DNA of 64,000 nucleotides from Terribacillus sp. FSL K6-0262 (lineage in GTDB: Bacteria; Bacillota; Bacilli; Bacillales; Amphibacillaceae), in NCBI RefSeq assembly GCF_037977385.1, contig NZ_CP150277.1, positions 2,581,001 to 2,645,000 on the forward strand. Direction: 5' to 3'. The notes below the pieces were generated by a model, which ran no database searches, had not been told where the DNA came from, and saw nothing but the letters and a program-made list of their open reading frames with translations. Shown piece after piece: positions 25,720-33,684 of the stretch (position 1 is the stretch's first letter; every line of letters begins with the position of its first letter). Position numbers and translations under genes: made by a program.

Positions 25720-26263
25720 GCATATAGATAAAAACAAGATGGTCTGTCCACTGACCGTTTTCAAAAATGAACCCCTTACGAATACATTCAAAACGCATGC
25801 CGACGCTTTTGGCTAATGCTATTGACTGCGGGTTATCCAAATTGATATGTGCTTCGACACGCTGATAGCGAAGCTCCGTCATGGCAGCTTCAAGCGCCAA
25901 TCGCACTGCAGCCTTGCCGTAACCATTTCCCCAATATTGATTATGGATAGTGTAGCCGATCCTTCCCCATTGAAAATCATCCCGCGCCAATGTTGAAAAA
26001 TCAATCATGCCAAGATGAGCACCGTCGGCTTGTCTGAACACGGCAAAGACATATGCCTTGTCATCAGCAGCGAGCTGCTGATGCTTGTCCACTAAAGCAG
26101 AAAACCATGTAGCTGTACATCCTGTCATATCGGGCAGCCCAGGATCATGGGGATGCTGGGAAAATTTACGCCGGCTGAAGCCGCTGAACCATTTGGAGTA
26201 GTCCGCCTTGGAGAGCGGCCGTATCAGGATCCCATCTGCATTTGCACGGAAATCAAAAGTCAC
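25712..26263 (-). CDS. GNAT family N-acetyltransferase (RimJ/RimL type)
   Basis: This 183-residue acetyl-CoA-dependent acetyltransferase has the acetyl-CoA loop region YWGNGYGKAAVRLALEAA and the helix NPQSIALAKSVGMRFECIR, both typical of the RimJ/RimL group that acetylates protein N-termini or antibiotics. The real start is most likely GTG 26263, preceded by GGGGGAGGTGG; the frame is open further upstream but lacks a ribosome-binding site there. It is transcribed alone. The acceptor substrate is unknown. Confidence 0.85.
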   Translation of the reverse strand: MTFDFRANADGILIRPLSKADYSKWFSGFSRRKFSQHPHDPGLPDMTGCTATWFSALVDKHQQLAADDKAYVFAVFRQADGAHLGMIDFSTLARDDFQWGRIGYTIHNQYWGNGYGKAAVRLALEAAMTELRYQRVEAHINLDNPQSIALAKSVGMRFECIRKGFIFENGQWTDHLVFIYMQK

Positions 26264-26325
26264 TTCGTCCACCTCCCCCTTTACTATACCAGCAAATTCC
26301 ATGTTTGCCCTCGGACAGTTTGACC

Positions 26326-26355
26326 ATACACTCTTCCATGCAGCTGCATAGCTTA
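26326..26355 (+). promoter_or_regulatory. possible sporulation-type promoter before the acidic-protein pair
   Basis: CATAGCTTA (26347-26355) fits the CATA-NNN-TA -10 element of the mother-cell sigma factors E and K, with ATACAC 15 bases upstream. No good sigma-A promoter is seen. Weak evidence. Confidence 0.25.
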
Positions 26356-26396
26356 TAACTGTAAGACGATAACAATTCAAAAAGGAGGAATCACCC

Positions 26397-26699
26397 ATGG
26401 GAGAAAAATGGGAGAAAAAACATAAATTCGAAGGGGGAAATCAAACGATGAGCTACGACAAACATCGCCGTGATGATGATGATCAATTTGAAAGCGTAGA
26501 GGACACTGTCGAATCTGAAAGCAAATCCAAAAATAAGAACGAAAATTACAATTACAACTATGCAAAAGTTATCAAAAGCGGTAACGCATATGTAAATGTA
26601 AAAGCAAAATCCGATGCGGATGTAGAAGACGTGGCAGATATTGAAGATGACGAAGATAACGGCCATCGTGATCGCCACAGCCGCAAAAAGTGTAAATAA
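26397..26699 (+). CDS. small highly charged protein, unknown function
   Basis: This 100-residue hydrophilic protein has no signal or membrane segment. It begins basic, runs through clusters of aspartate, glutamate and serine, has an asparagine/tyrosine repeat (NYNYNY), and ends DRHSRKKCK. The low-complexity, repetitive make-up resembles spore-coat or other self-assembling proteins, but no named family is recognised. ATG 26397 follows AAAGGAGGAATC. A second possible start, ATG 26448, also has a good site (GAAGGGGG). It is paired with the next gene 25 bases downstream. Confidence 0.6.
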   Translation: MGEKWEKKHKFEGGNQTMSYDKHRRDDDDQFESVEDTVESESKSKNKNENYNYNYAKVIKSGNAYVNVKAKSDADVEDVADIEDDEDNGHRDRHSRKKCK

Positions 26700-26724
26700 T
26701 ATCAATTAAAAAAGGAGAAGGACG

Positions 26725-27027
26725 ATGAGCAATCTTAGAAAATACGAAAATAAGAATCCCTTCAGCAGAGAAGAAAACAAGAATCCTTTCAGCAGAAATG
26801 AAAATAGTTCCAACGTTGCATATAGCGGCAACTCGGATGTAGACGTAATTGTAGAAGTGAATACGATGCCGATCGCATATGCCATGCTATGTTCCTTGCG
26901 TGCAACGAAACAGATATCCGAGTTCGAATTCGAAGATGCTGTCAGGAAATTGAAGAAACTTGTAGATGAGGATCGCAGCTATAATCATAATGATCCAAAA
27001 ACAGCTAAAATCTATCATTTAGAATAG
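26725..27027 (+). CDS. small protein with an NPFSR repeat, unknown function
   Basis: This 100-residue protein opens with two copies of KNPFSREEN/KNPFSRNEN. An SGNSDVDVIVEVNT segment follows, recalling SGNAYVNVKA of its neighbour, and then a helical C-terminal half containing MLCSLRATKQIS. It has no signal peptide. The start follows AAAAGGAGAAGG. The shared beta-like valine motif and tandem placement suggest the two proteins act together, possibly in the spore coat. That role is inference only. Confidence 0.6.
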   Translation: MSNLRKYENKNPFSREENKNPFSRNENSSNVAYSGNSDVDVIVEVNTMPIAYAMLCSLRATKQISEFEFEDAVRKLKKLVDEDRSYNHNDPKTAKIYHLE

Positions 27028-27152
27028 TCGTATAGAGACAGCACCCCCGCTAGGCTGCGCCGCCAATGGCGGGAATGCTGATAGCAGCTTTCTGCTTCAT
27101 CTTATGTGAACAATCGTCCTAATGTTACTTGTCTGCTCATTTTCTTCTCCAT

Positions 27153-27177
27153 GCCAGCCTGTTCGGGCTGGCTTTTT
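27153..27177 (+). terminator. terminator after the acidic-protein pair
   Basis: GCCAGCC pairs with GGCTGGC, followed by five T residues, about 125 bases after the last stop. A GC-rich stretch between (27045-27077) can form weaker hairpins. Confidence 0.7.
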
Positions 27178-27185
27178 ACATAGAA

Positions 27186-27211
27186 GAAGCGCCCCCTTTA
27201 AGGAGCGCTTC
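27186..27211 (-). terminator. terminator of the PII-AmtB operon
   Basis: GAAGCGC pairs with GCGCTTC with inner GG/CC pairs, just after the minus-strand stop. The T tract is short. Confidence 0.55.
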
Positions 27212-27213
27212 CG

Positions 27214-27564
27214 TTACAAGGCTGCAGGACCTTGTTTTCCTGTATTGATATCGATCGTTTGCTGGATCGGATAGACGAATATTTTTCCGTCACCTGCTTT
27301 ACCAGTATGAAGCGCACTTTTTGCTGCTTCGATGACATCATCCACTGGAACTGCGCTGACGACGATTTCGACTTTCAGCCGATCAAATACATTCTGCACT
27401 TTCTTGACGCCGCGGTATAACTCCGTATAGCCTTCTTCCAGGCCGCAGCCTTGCACGTGGGAGAACGTCATGCCGGATACCCCGATTTCAGCCATTTTCA
27501 TTTTGAAAACTTCAAGATCTGCTGAGTTCCTTGTGATGATCTCAACCTTGAACATGTCACTCAT
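27214..27564 (-). CDS. glnK: PII-family nitrogen regulatory protein (NrgB/GlnK)
   Basis: This 116-residue PII protein has the T-loop region TELYRGVKK and the B-loop KAGDGKIFV, both used for ATP/ADP and 2-oxoglutarate sensing. The T-loop matches Bacillus NrgB. Trimers dock on the ammonium channel AmtB, encoded just upstream, and gate it or recruit TnrA according to nitrogen state. The start at 27564 follows AAAGGAGGAACG. The gene lies 24 bases after amtB in the order seen in B. subtilis nrgAB, though here amtB is transcribed first on the minus strand. Confidence 0.93.
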   Translation of the reverse strand: MSDMFKVEIITRNSADLEVFKMKMAEIGVSGMTFSHVQGCGLEEGYTELYRGVKKVQNVFDRLKVEIVVSAVPVDDVIEAAKSALHTGKAGDGKIFVYPIQQTIDINTGKQGPAAL

Positions 27565-27588
27565 ATACCGTTCCTCCTTTTAGATTGA

Positions 27589-28806
27589 TCAATCCTGGTA
27601 GGCACGTTCGCCGTGCATCGTCAGATCAAGACCTTTTGCTTCTTCTTCTTCTGTGGCACGTGCTTTGAAGATGAGGTTGACGATGGAGATCAAGATGAAT
27701 GTCACAACCCCGACAAAGGCGAATGTTGCAATGATGGCAACTACCTGTCTCCATAATAGATCAATACCGCCGCCATAGAAAAGGCCATTGTGCTCGACGA
27801 TTGCATTGATGGAGTCGCTTGCGAACAAGCCAGTCGCGATGCCGCCCCATGTACCGCCCACTGCATGCAATCCAAAGGCATCGAGTGCGTCATCATAACC
27901 AAGCTTCTGCTTCAGCCAGCCGACGCCCCAGAAGCAGACGATGCCGCCGATCAAGCCGATTGGAATGCTGGCAAGCGGGGAGACGAATCCAGCGGCAGGG
28001 GTGATGGCAACCAGCCCGGCGATCGCACCGGATACAGCTCCAAGCAGTGTCGGCTTTTTATTGATGATCCATTCAATGATCATCCATCCAAGTACACCAG
28101 CTGCTGCAGCAGTATTCGTATTGATAAAGGCGTACATTGCTACATCATCGAAAGCAAGTTCGCTGCCGACGTTGAATCCAAACCATCCGAACCAAAGCAA
28201 TGCGCCGCCGATCAATGTGAAAATCAAGTTATGCGGTGCAGTGGAGCCGGCATTTTTACGTTTGCCGATGACGATTGCAACAACCAACCCAGCAAGACCG
28301 GAGGAGATATGGACAACGTTTCCGCCTGCGAAATCAAGCGCGCCCATTTCTGCGATCCAGCCGCCGCCCCAAACCCAGTGTGCCAGCGGGGAATAAACGA
28401 TGAGGACCCAAAGAACTGTGAATAGAATGAATGCTGGAAAACGAATGCGTTCTGCATATGCGCCGGACACGATGGCTGTTGTCAGAATCGCAAATGTCAT
28501 TTGGAACATCATGAATAAGTTGAATGGAATTGTATGTCCGGAGTCTGCGTTTGGATCGAAACCAACGTTATTCAGCCCGAAATAATCCAATCCCCCAATA
28601 ATTCCGTTACCTGGTGAGAATGCCAGGGAAAAGCCGACAATGATCCAAATGATCGAAACGATTGCCATTGTCGTAAAGCTGTGCATCGTTGTGCTCAGCA
28701 CATTCTTGCTTCTTACCAACCCGCCGTAGAAGAGTGCGAGTGCCGGTGTCATCAACCATACGAGGACGGTTGCGACGAACATGAATACCGTATTGGCCAT
28801 ATCCAT
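27589..28806 (-). CDS. amtB: ammonium transporter AmtB (NrgA)
   Basis: This 405-residue protein with eleven membrane helices has the twin-histidine pore sequences (DFAGGNVVHISSG with the first histidine, AFGLHAVGG with the second) and the Amt start segment LMTPALALFYGGLV. It conducts ammonium when nitrogen is scarce. The start is ATG 28806, following AGGGGG. An in-frame ATG further upstream would add residues not found in the family and lacks a ribosome-binding site. It is co-transcribed with the PII gene. Confidence 0.95.
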   Translation of the reverse strand: MDMANTVFMFVATVLVWLMTPALALFYGGLVRSKNVLSTTMHSFTTMAIVSIIWIIVGFSLAFSPGNGIIGGLDYFGLNNVGFDPNADSGHTIPFNLFMMFQMTFAILTTAIVSGAYAERIRFPAFILFTVLWVLIVYSPLAHWVWGGGWIAEMGALDFAGGNVVHISSGLAGLVVAIVIGKRKNAGSTAPHNLIFTLIGGALLWFGWFGFNVGSELAFDDVAMYAFINTNTAAAAGVLGWMIIEWIINKKPTLLGAVSGAIAGLVAITPAAGFVSPLASIPIGLIGGIVCFWGVGWLKQKLGYDDALDAFGLHAVGGTWGGIATGLFASDSINAIVEHNGLFYGGGIDLLWRQVVAIIATFAFVGVVTFILISIVNLIFKARATEEEEAKGLDLTMHGERAYQD

Positions 28807-28860
28807 TTTCTCTACCCCCTGAATGCCTTCTTTATTATTTGAAAATTTAAATCTTTTTTC

Positions 28861-28888
28861 ATTATAAGTGCCCTGCAAAAAAATGTAA
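28861..28888 (-). promoter_or_regulatory. possible amtB promoter
   Basis: Minus-strand TTACAT (28888-28883) and consensus TATAAT (28866-28861) are spaced by 16 bases. A TnrA/GlnR-like half-matched palindrome lies further upstream (28954-28970), but its distance is unusual. Confidence 0.4.
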
Positions 28889-29130
28889 CAAACTTGTCAG
28901 GATATCTTACGTGAATATTTCTGACCAAGTTGTGTAAGTGTTTACAGATTATTTGTCATAAAGCGTCACCAAAATAAGGTCTCCTATAGAAAGATGGGAA
29001 ATGCGGGGCGATTTGTCCTCTTTGATTAACGGGAATGGAAGAGGGAGGGGAGTACATCTGCATCGGTGGTTTGACAGTAATTGTAAAGCATGATAGAATA
29101 ATTAACGTCTTCAATATTTGAGTAACTTTA

Positions 29131-29158
29131 TTGAAGATCTCTGGCATTCTGCTATAGT
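29131..29158 (+). promoter_or_regulatory. promoter of the structured RNA
   Basis: TTGAAG and TATAGT are spaced by 16 bases, with TG one base before the -10. Start of transcription is predicted near 29165, right before the first paired element of the RNA. Confidence 0.7.
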
Positions 29159-29164
29159 TTTAAT

Positions 29165-29353
29165 CAGAAGTACTTATTCAGACTGGAGCGGCCAAGGAGC
29201 CGTAAGGATGCAATAGAGGTAGGGATTGCATCGTTTAAGTGAAAACTACCATGTGGAACAAGTACCGCGGCAGGAGAATGTATTAGGCATTCTCGCATAA
29301 CAATAGAAAAAGTTACATTTTAAGCCCCGCATCGGCAATTGCCGATGCGGGGC
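29165..29353 (+). ncRNA. unassigned structured RNA with a three-way junction and pseudoknot
   Basis: No open frame of note exists here, but pairing is extensive. P1 is 29170-29179 with 29256-29265 (nine pairs, one A-C mismatch). P2 is CGGC/GCCG at 29189-29202. P3 is GATGCAAT/ATTGCATC at 29207-29232. The P3 loop GGTAG (29218-29222) is complementary to CTACC (29246-29250) before P1 closes, a possible pseudoknot. P4 is GAGAATG/CATTCTC at 29274-29294. A perfect 30-base palindrome (29324-29353) ends the unit but has no T tract. It lies between amtB and the S-box of metX. I cannot match it to 6S, tmRNA, SRP RNA, RNase P or a known riboswitch. A trans-acting RNA or a new cis-regulator are both open. 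Confidence 0.55.
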
Positions 29354-29402
29354 GTCCAAATTTCCGGGAAGAATATCCTGATGGAAATTTCAGAATTTAT
29401 AG

Positions 29403-29432
29403 TTGACTCCTATAAGAACCCCATGCTACAAT
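29403..29432 (+). promoter_or_regulatory. promoter of the metX sulfur operon
   Basis: TTGACT and TACAAT are spaced by 18 bases, with an extended TGC before the -10. It lies about 20 bases before the S-box. Confidence 0.75.
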
Positions 29433-29455
29433 CCTGTTAACAAATCAATAGCAAG

Positions 29456-29568
29456 CTCTTATCAAGAGAGGCGGAGGGACTGGCCCGATGATGCCCGGCA
29501 ACCTGCAAGCAGAAATGCTTTTAAGGTGCTAATTCCTGAAAGTGCGCAGAGCACTTTAGAGATGAGAG
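29456..29568 (+). promoter_or_regulatory. SAM-I (S-box) riboswitch, first copy
   Basis: P1 is CTCTTATC with GATGAGAG. The classic S-box blocks are all present in order: AGAGAGGCGGAGGGA, CTGGCCC, GATGATGCCCGGCAACC and AAGGTGCTAATTCC. SAM binding favours the downstream terminator and so turns off metX when SAM is plentiful. Confidence 0.95.
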
Positions 29569-29587
29569 AGACATGTCGGTACATATT

Positions 29588-29617
29588 GCCACCCTGTCCT
29601 CTCAGGGTGGCTTTTTT
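29588..29617 (+). terminator. S-box-controlled terminator upstream of metX
   Basis: GCCACCCTG pairs with CAGGGTGGC, followed by six T residues. It forms the expression platform of the first S-box. Confidence 0.93.
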
Positions 29618-29634
29618 AGTTGGGGGGAGGAAGC

Positions 29635-30714
29635 ATGCGGAGAATGGATTTACAACAGTCATACCAAACCGGCAAACTTCTCATCGGGGATATTGTGCTT
29701 GAATCAGGCAATATCCTGCCAAACGTCGAGGTGGCTTTTGAAAAAAGCGGACCCGCTTCGGGAGAAACGGTGCTTGTCTGTCATGCGTTGACGGGAGATC
29801 AGTTTGCAATCGGAACTGATGCAGCAACTGGATGGTGGAATGGATTGCTGCAGCCGGGCGGATACATCGATACCCGCCGATACCAAGTGATTACATTCAA
29901 TGTATTGGGCGGGTGCAATGGGACAACGAGTGCATTGTCGGTAAACCCGGATTCGGGAAGCAGGTATGCGGCAGCCTTTCCGGCAATAACGATCAGGGAC
30001 ATGGTTTTGGTGCAGCGTCTTGCCTTGGAGAAACTGGGAATTGCTCATCTAAAGGCAGTAATCGGCGGATCATTGGGAGGGATGCAAGTACTGGAATGGG
30101 GCGTCATGTACCCTGATTTCATGGATGTGCTGATTCCGCTCGCAGCAACCCCCTTTGTGAGTGATTATGCGATTGCGTATAACCATTTGGCTAAGACAGC
30201 CATCACCTCCGATCCCGATTGGAACGATGGATACTATACACCGGACAGATTACCTGCGGCCGGTCTCGGACTTGCGCGGATGGTGGGGATGCTTACTTAC
30301 CGTTCCGACCATCAATATAATGAACGTTTCCGCCGTGCTGCCTCCCGGAGGGATGATGCAGCTTACGAGGTGGAATCGTATTTGAACTATCAAGGAGAGA
30401 AGCTGGTCAATCGCTTTGATGCCAACTGCTATATGACTTTATTGGAAGCGATGAACAGTCATGATATCGGCAGGGGAAGAGGAGGATGGCAAGCAGCCGC
30501 CCGGAGAATAGACGCAATTGTGCTGACATTCGGATTTTCAAGAGATCTGCTATTTCCTCCAGAGGAGATAAGCCGCTTTGCTGCGGCAGTTCCAAGGGGA
30601 AGGCATGTGGATGTGGATACAATCTATGGGCATGATGGTTTTCTGCTGGAGTTCGAGAAGTGGGGACACCATATCAGGGAGGTACTCGAGCAGCCGATGA
30701 AAATTTCATATTGA
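29635..30714 (+). CDS. metX: homoserine O-acetyltransferase MetX
   Basis: This 359-residue alpha/beta-hydrolase-fold acyltransferase has the nucleophile in GGSLGGMQ (about residue 144) and the catalytic histidine in YGHDGFLLE near the C-terminus. It uses acetyl-CoA (or, in some relatives, succinyl-CoA) to acylate homoserine, committing it to methionine synthesis. ATG 29635 is chosen because GGGGGGAGG lies just upstream; an in-frame ATG at 29620 overlaps the ribosome-binding site. The gene is governed by an S-box. A second S-box begins at the base after its stop codon. Confidence 0.92.
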   Translation: MRRMDLQQSYQTGKLLIGDIVLESGNILPNVEVAFEKSGPASGETVLVCHALTGDQFAIGTDAATGWWNGLLQPGGYIDTRRYQVITFNVLGGCNGTTSALSVNPDSGSRYAAAFPAITIRDMVLVQRLALEKLGIAHLKAVIGGSLGGMQVLEWGVMYPDFMDVLIPLAATPFVSDYAIAYNHLAKTAITSDPDWNDGYYTPDRLPAAGLGLARMVGMLTYRSDHQYNERFRRAASRRDDAAYEVESYLNYQGEKLVNRFDANCYMTLLEAMNSHDIGRGRGGWQAAARRIDAIVLTFGFSRDLLFPPEEISRFAAAVPRGRHVDVDTIYGHDGFLLEFEKWGHHIREVLEQPMKISY

Positions 30715-30820
30715 CTTATCAAGAGAGGTGGAGGGACTGGCCCGATGAAACCCGGCAACCTGTAAGCGGAAATGGCTTTTAAGGTGCTACATCCAGCAAA
30801 CGGAAGTTTGGGAGATAAGG
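30715..30820 (+). promoter_or_regulatory. SAM-I (S-box) riboswitch, second copy
   Basis: P1 is CTTATC with GATAAG. The conserved blocks AGAGAGGTGGAGGGA, CTGGCCC, GATGAAACCCGGCAACC and AAGGTGCTACATCC follow. It starts immediately after the metX stop, so it can act on read-through transcripts and terminate them before metY. Confidence 0.95.
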
Positions 30821-30836
30821 AGTTTCGTGCATAAGC

Positions 30837-30866
30837 AGCAGCTTCTTACCGGGAGCTGCTTTTTTC
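30837..30866 (+). terminator. S-box-controlled terminator upstream of metY
   Basis: AGCAGCT pairs with AGCTGCT, followed by six T residues, directly after the second S-box. Confidence 0.88.
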
Positions 30867-30893
30867 ATCTATATAAACTGGAGGAATGACAAA

Positions 30894-32684
30894 ATGACAG
30901 ATCAAGTATATAAAGCAGAAACACTAGCATTGCATGGCGGGCAAGCGCCGGATCCGACGACAGGCTCAAGAGCGGTGCCGCTTTACCAGACCACTTCTTA
31001 CTTGTTCCATGATACAGATCATGCAGAGCGTCTATTCGCACTGGATGAGCCGGGAAATATCTATTCCCGAATCGGCAACCCTACCGTCGATGTTCTGGAA
31101 AAACGAATTGCTTTGCTGGAAGATGGCGTCGCAGCAGTCGGTGTTGCATCCGGAATGGCAGCCATCAGCTACAGCATCCTCAATCTGGCAAGCGCCGGGG
31201 ATGAAATCGTAGCAGCAACGAATTTATACGGAGGGACGTATAACCTATTCCAGACTACGCTCCCTCGCTACGGAATCACTGTCAAATTCGTCGATCCGAC
31301 CGATCCGGAGGCATTCCGCGCGGCGATCACAGACAAAACAAAAGCTGTATTTGCAGAAATCATCGGAAATCCCAGCCTGCATGTGCTGGATGTGGAAGCA
31401 GTCGCGGAAGTGGCACATGATGCCGGGATCCCCCTCATTGTCGACAGTACGTTTGCCACACCTATCCTTAGCAAACCGATAACGCTTGGTGCGGATATCG
31501 TCGTGCACAGTGCAACGAAATGGATCGGCGGTCATGGTACTTCCATCGGGGGATTGATCGTCGATGGGGGCCGATTTGATTGGAATTCACCGAAGTTTCC
31601 GACATTCACCGAGCCGGATCCGAGTTACAATGGCATCCGCTATGCATTTGACTTCGGTACGCTTGCTTTCAGTACAAAATTGCGTGTCCAATTGCTGCGC
31701 GATCTTGGGGCTGCCCTTAGTCCGTTCAATGCATGGCAGCTGATCCAAGGCTTGGAGACATTGCATTTACGAGTGGAACGCCATGTACAAAATGCAGAAA
31801 AGCTGGCAGATTACCTTGAACGGCATCCGGCAGTCGATTGGGTCGCTTATCCGGGGCTCAGCAGCCATCCATCCCATGAAATCGCCAAAAGAGTGCTTCC
31901 ATCCGGTGCTGGTTCCATTGTCAACTTTGGCATCAAGGGAGGCAGGGAAGCTGGTGCTGCTTTGATCAATAATGTCGCCCTTTGGTCCCATGTTGCCAAT
32001 GTGGGCGATGCCAAATCATTGATCATCCACCCTGCCTCCACGACACATCTGCAGCTGGATGCCGAGGGATTGGCAGCTACGGGGGTAAAAGAGGAATTGG
32101 TGCGGCTGTCCGTCGGGATTGAAGCAGTGGATGATCTTATCCATGATTTGGATCGTGCATTGGAGAAGGCTACTGGAATCCGTTCGGAATCCCGGAAAAT
32201 CGTGATCAATGATGAAGCTGTCATCCGGGAAGCGCTCGGCAGTGCAACGGATGCCCAAGGGCGCCAAAAAACGATTGCAGTAGTAGGGCTGAGCAGCAAG
32301 GAGCAGCGTCCAAGCAATCGTTTGGCTCGGAAGATGCAGCGCCTCGGTTACAAAATCATCCCGGTAAATCCTGCCGAAACAACTGTCCTGGGAGAGAAAG
32401 CTTACCCGGATTTGAAAAGTGTACCAGGGAAAATCGATATAGCCCAAATCTTCCGCAGTCCGGAAGCGGCTGTGGAGCTGGCAAAGGAAGCAGCCGAGGT
32501 CCGTCCGGAAATATTCTGGCTGCAGGAAGGTGTCGTCTCCCCGGAAGCAGCCGCGATTGCGCGTGAAGCGGGATTGGAAGTGGTCCACAACCGCTGCACC
32601 TATAAAGAAGCGCAGCGCTTGCGCGGAACGATCAGCACCTATGCATGCGAACTGGATGATAAAGGAGTAGCAATCGATGAATAA
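30894..32684 (+). CDS. metY: O-acetylhomoserine sulfhydrylase fused to a CoA-binding domain
   Basis: Residues 1-428 are a full-length MetY of the Cys/Met-metabolism PLP family: SRIGNPTVD near 58, YGGTYNLF near 112 and the PLP lysine K209 in SATKW. It makes homocysteine from O-acetylhomoserine and sulfide and releases acetate. After a short linker, residues 458-575 form a second domain of the CoA_binding_2 (YccU-like) Rossmann type: [32 protein letters not shown] and the conserved cysteine C568 in NRCTY. MetY proteins are normally about 430 residues, so this is a fusion. The start follows GGAGGAATG, and the 3' end overlaps the next gene by eight bases. Confidence 0.92.
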   Translation: MTDQVYKAETLALHGGQAPDPTTGSRAVPLYQTTSYLFHDTDHAERLFALDEPGNIYSRIGNPTVDVLEKRIALLEDGVAAVGVASGMAAISYSILNLASAGDEIVAATNLYGGTYNLFQTTLPRYGITVKFVDPTDPEAFRAAITDKTKAVFAEIIGNPSLHVLDVEAVAEVAHDAGIPLIVDSTFATPILSKPITLGADIVVHSATKWIGGHGTSIGGLIVDGGRFDWNSPKFPTFTEPDPSYNGIRYAFDFGTLAFSTKLRVQLLRDLGAALSPFNAWQLIQGLETLHLRVERHVQNAEKLADYLERHPAVDWVAYPGLSSHPSHEIAKRVLPSGAGSIVNFGIKGGREAGAALINNVALWSHVANVGDAKSLIIHPASTTHLQLDAEGLAATGVKEELVRLSVGIEAVDDLIHDLDRALEKATGIRSESRKIVINDEAVIREALGSATDAQGRQKTIAVVGLSSKEQRPSNRLARKMQRLGYKIIPVNPAETTVLGEKAYPDLKSVPGKIDIAQIFRSPEAAVELAKEAAEVRPEIFWLQEGVVSPEAAAIAREAGLEVVHNRCTYKEAQRLRGTISTYACELDDKGVAIDE

Positions 32685-33678
32685 GATTCCCCTCATAGAT
32701 AAAAGAAGTTTACTAGCTTTACTCAGCGTTTTAGCGGTTGTCTTCCTGGCAGCCTGCGGTAATTCAAGCTCAGCATCAGGAGACCTTAAACAGATTCGTT
32801 TGGATTACGCCTATTATTCCCCGGCCAGCTTGGTGATCAAAAATAAAGGCTGGGCAGAAGAAGCGTTCAAGGATCAAGGCATCGAGGTGACTTGGACACT
32901 AAGTCAAGGGAGCAACAAGGCACTGGAATTCCTGAACAGCAACAGTGTGGATTTTGGTTCCACAGCAGGCAGTGCGGCCTTGCTCGCCAAGGCGAATGGC
33001 AATCCGATAAAAGGTATATACCTGGCATCGAAGCCGGAGTGGACAGCATTGGTCACAACAAAGGATAGCGACATCAAGGAGCCGGCCGATCTCAAGGGGA
33101 AAAAGGTAGCCGCAACTGTCGGTACCGATCCATATATCTTCCTGCAGCGTTCCTTGCAGGAAGCAGGTCTGGATGAACAAGATGTCCAAATCGTCAATTT
33201 GCAGCATGCCGATGGAGCGAGTGCGCTGCTTTCCGGTGATGTGGATGTATGGGCAGGCCTTGATCCCCATATGGCAAAGCTGGAATTGGAAAGTGATACG
33301 CAATTATTCTATCGAAACGAAGATTTCAACACTTATAATTTCCTGAATGTCCGCGAAGAATTCGCTGAGAATCATCCCGAAGAAGTGAAGGAAGTCTTGA
33401 AGCTTTATGACAAAGCAAGGGCCTGGATCGAAGAAAATCCGGAAGAGACAGCTGAAATTGTTGCCAAAGAGGCAAATATCAGCCAGGAAGTAGCAGCAAA
33501 GCAGCTGGAACGTAATGATTTCTCGGAATCCGTCCCGGGTGATACCCAGCGGGAGATCCTGAATCAATCAGGTGCTGTCCTGGAAAAAGCGAATCTATGG
33601 AAAGGCAGCAAAGATGTAGCGGAAACGGTGGATAGTTATATCGAACCGAAATACGCAGAAGATCTTGGGGAGGAATGA
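32677..33678 (+). CDS. ssuA: aliphatic sulfonate ABC transporter substrate-binding lipoprotein (SsuA-like)
   Basis: This 333-residue extracytoplasmic lipoprotein has a signal peptide ending LAAC (Cys27). The NMT1/SsuA-type two-lobed fold shows the motifs [14 protein letters not shown] near the start and [17 protein letters not shown] in the first lobe. It should deliver sulfonates or related organosulfur compounds to the permease. The gene begins inside the 3' end of metY, so translation is coupled. Location in an S-box operon supports a sulfur-supply role; ligand identity is inferred. Confidence 0.88.
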   Translation: MNKIPLIDKRSLLALLSVLAVVFLAACGNSSSASGDLKQIRLDYAYYSPASLVIKNKGWAEEAFKDQGIEVTWTLSQGSNKALEFLNSNSVDFGSTAGSAALLAKANGNPIKGIYLASKPEWTALVTTKDSDIKEPADLKGKKVAATVGTDPYIFLQRSLQEAGLDEQDVQIVNLQHADGASALLSGDVDVWAGLDPHMAKLELESDTQLFYRNEDFNTYNFLNVREEFAENHPEEVKEVLKLYDKARAWIEENPEETAEIVAKEANISQEVAAKQLERNDFSESVPGDTQREILNQSGAVLEKANLWKGSKDVAETVDSYIEPKYAEDLGEE

Positions 33679-33684
33679 TGATTT

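Noticed and set aside
25384..25791. 135-codon minus-strand frame across the broken lipoprotein gene
   Set aside because: It overlaps the GNAT 3' end, has no ribosome-binding site, and its hydrophobic translation is explained by antisense of the acidic plus-strand frame.
27790..28425. Plus-strand frames opposite amtB
   Set aside because: They are shadows of the conserved ammonium transporter, with no start signals and no recognisable domain.
28954..28970. TnrA/GlnR-like box TGTCA-N7-TCACC upstream of amtB
   Set aside because: It matches 16 of 17 positions of TGTNA-N7-TNACA but is centred about 100 bases upstream of the best promoter, while TnrA activation sites lie near -50. Not listed as a feature without binding data.
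29246..29280. ACCGCGG in the structured RNA suggested a T-box leader
   Set aside because: The T-box antiterminator core AGGGTGGNACCGCG is not present, no specifier loop can be placed, and no terminator with a T tract follows. Only the six-base ACCGCG is shared.
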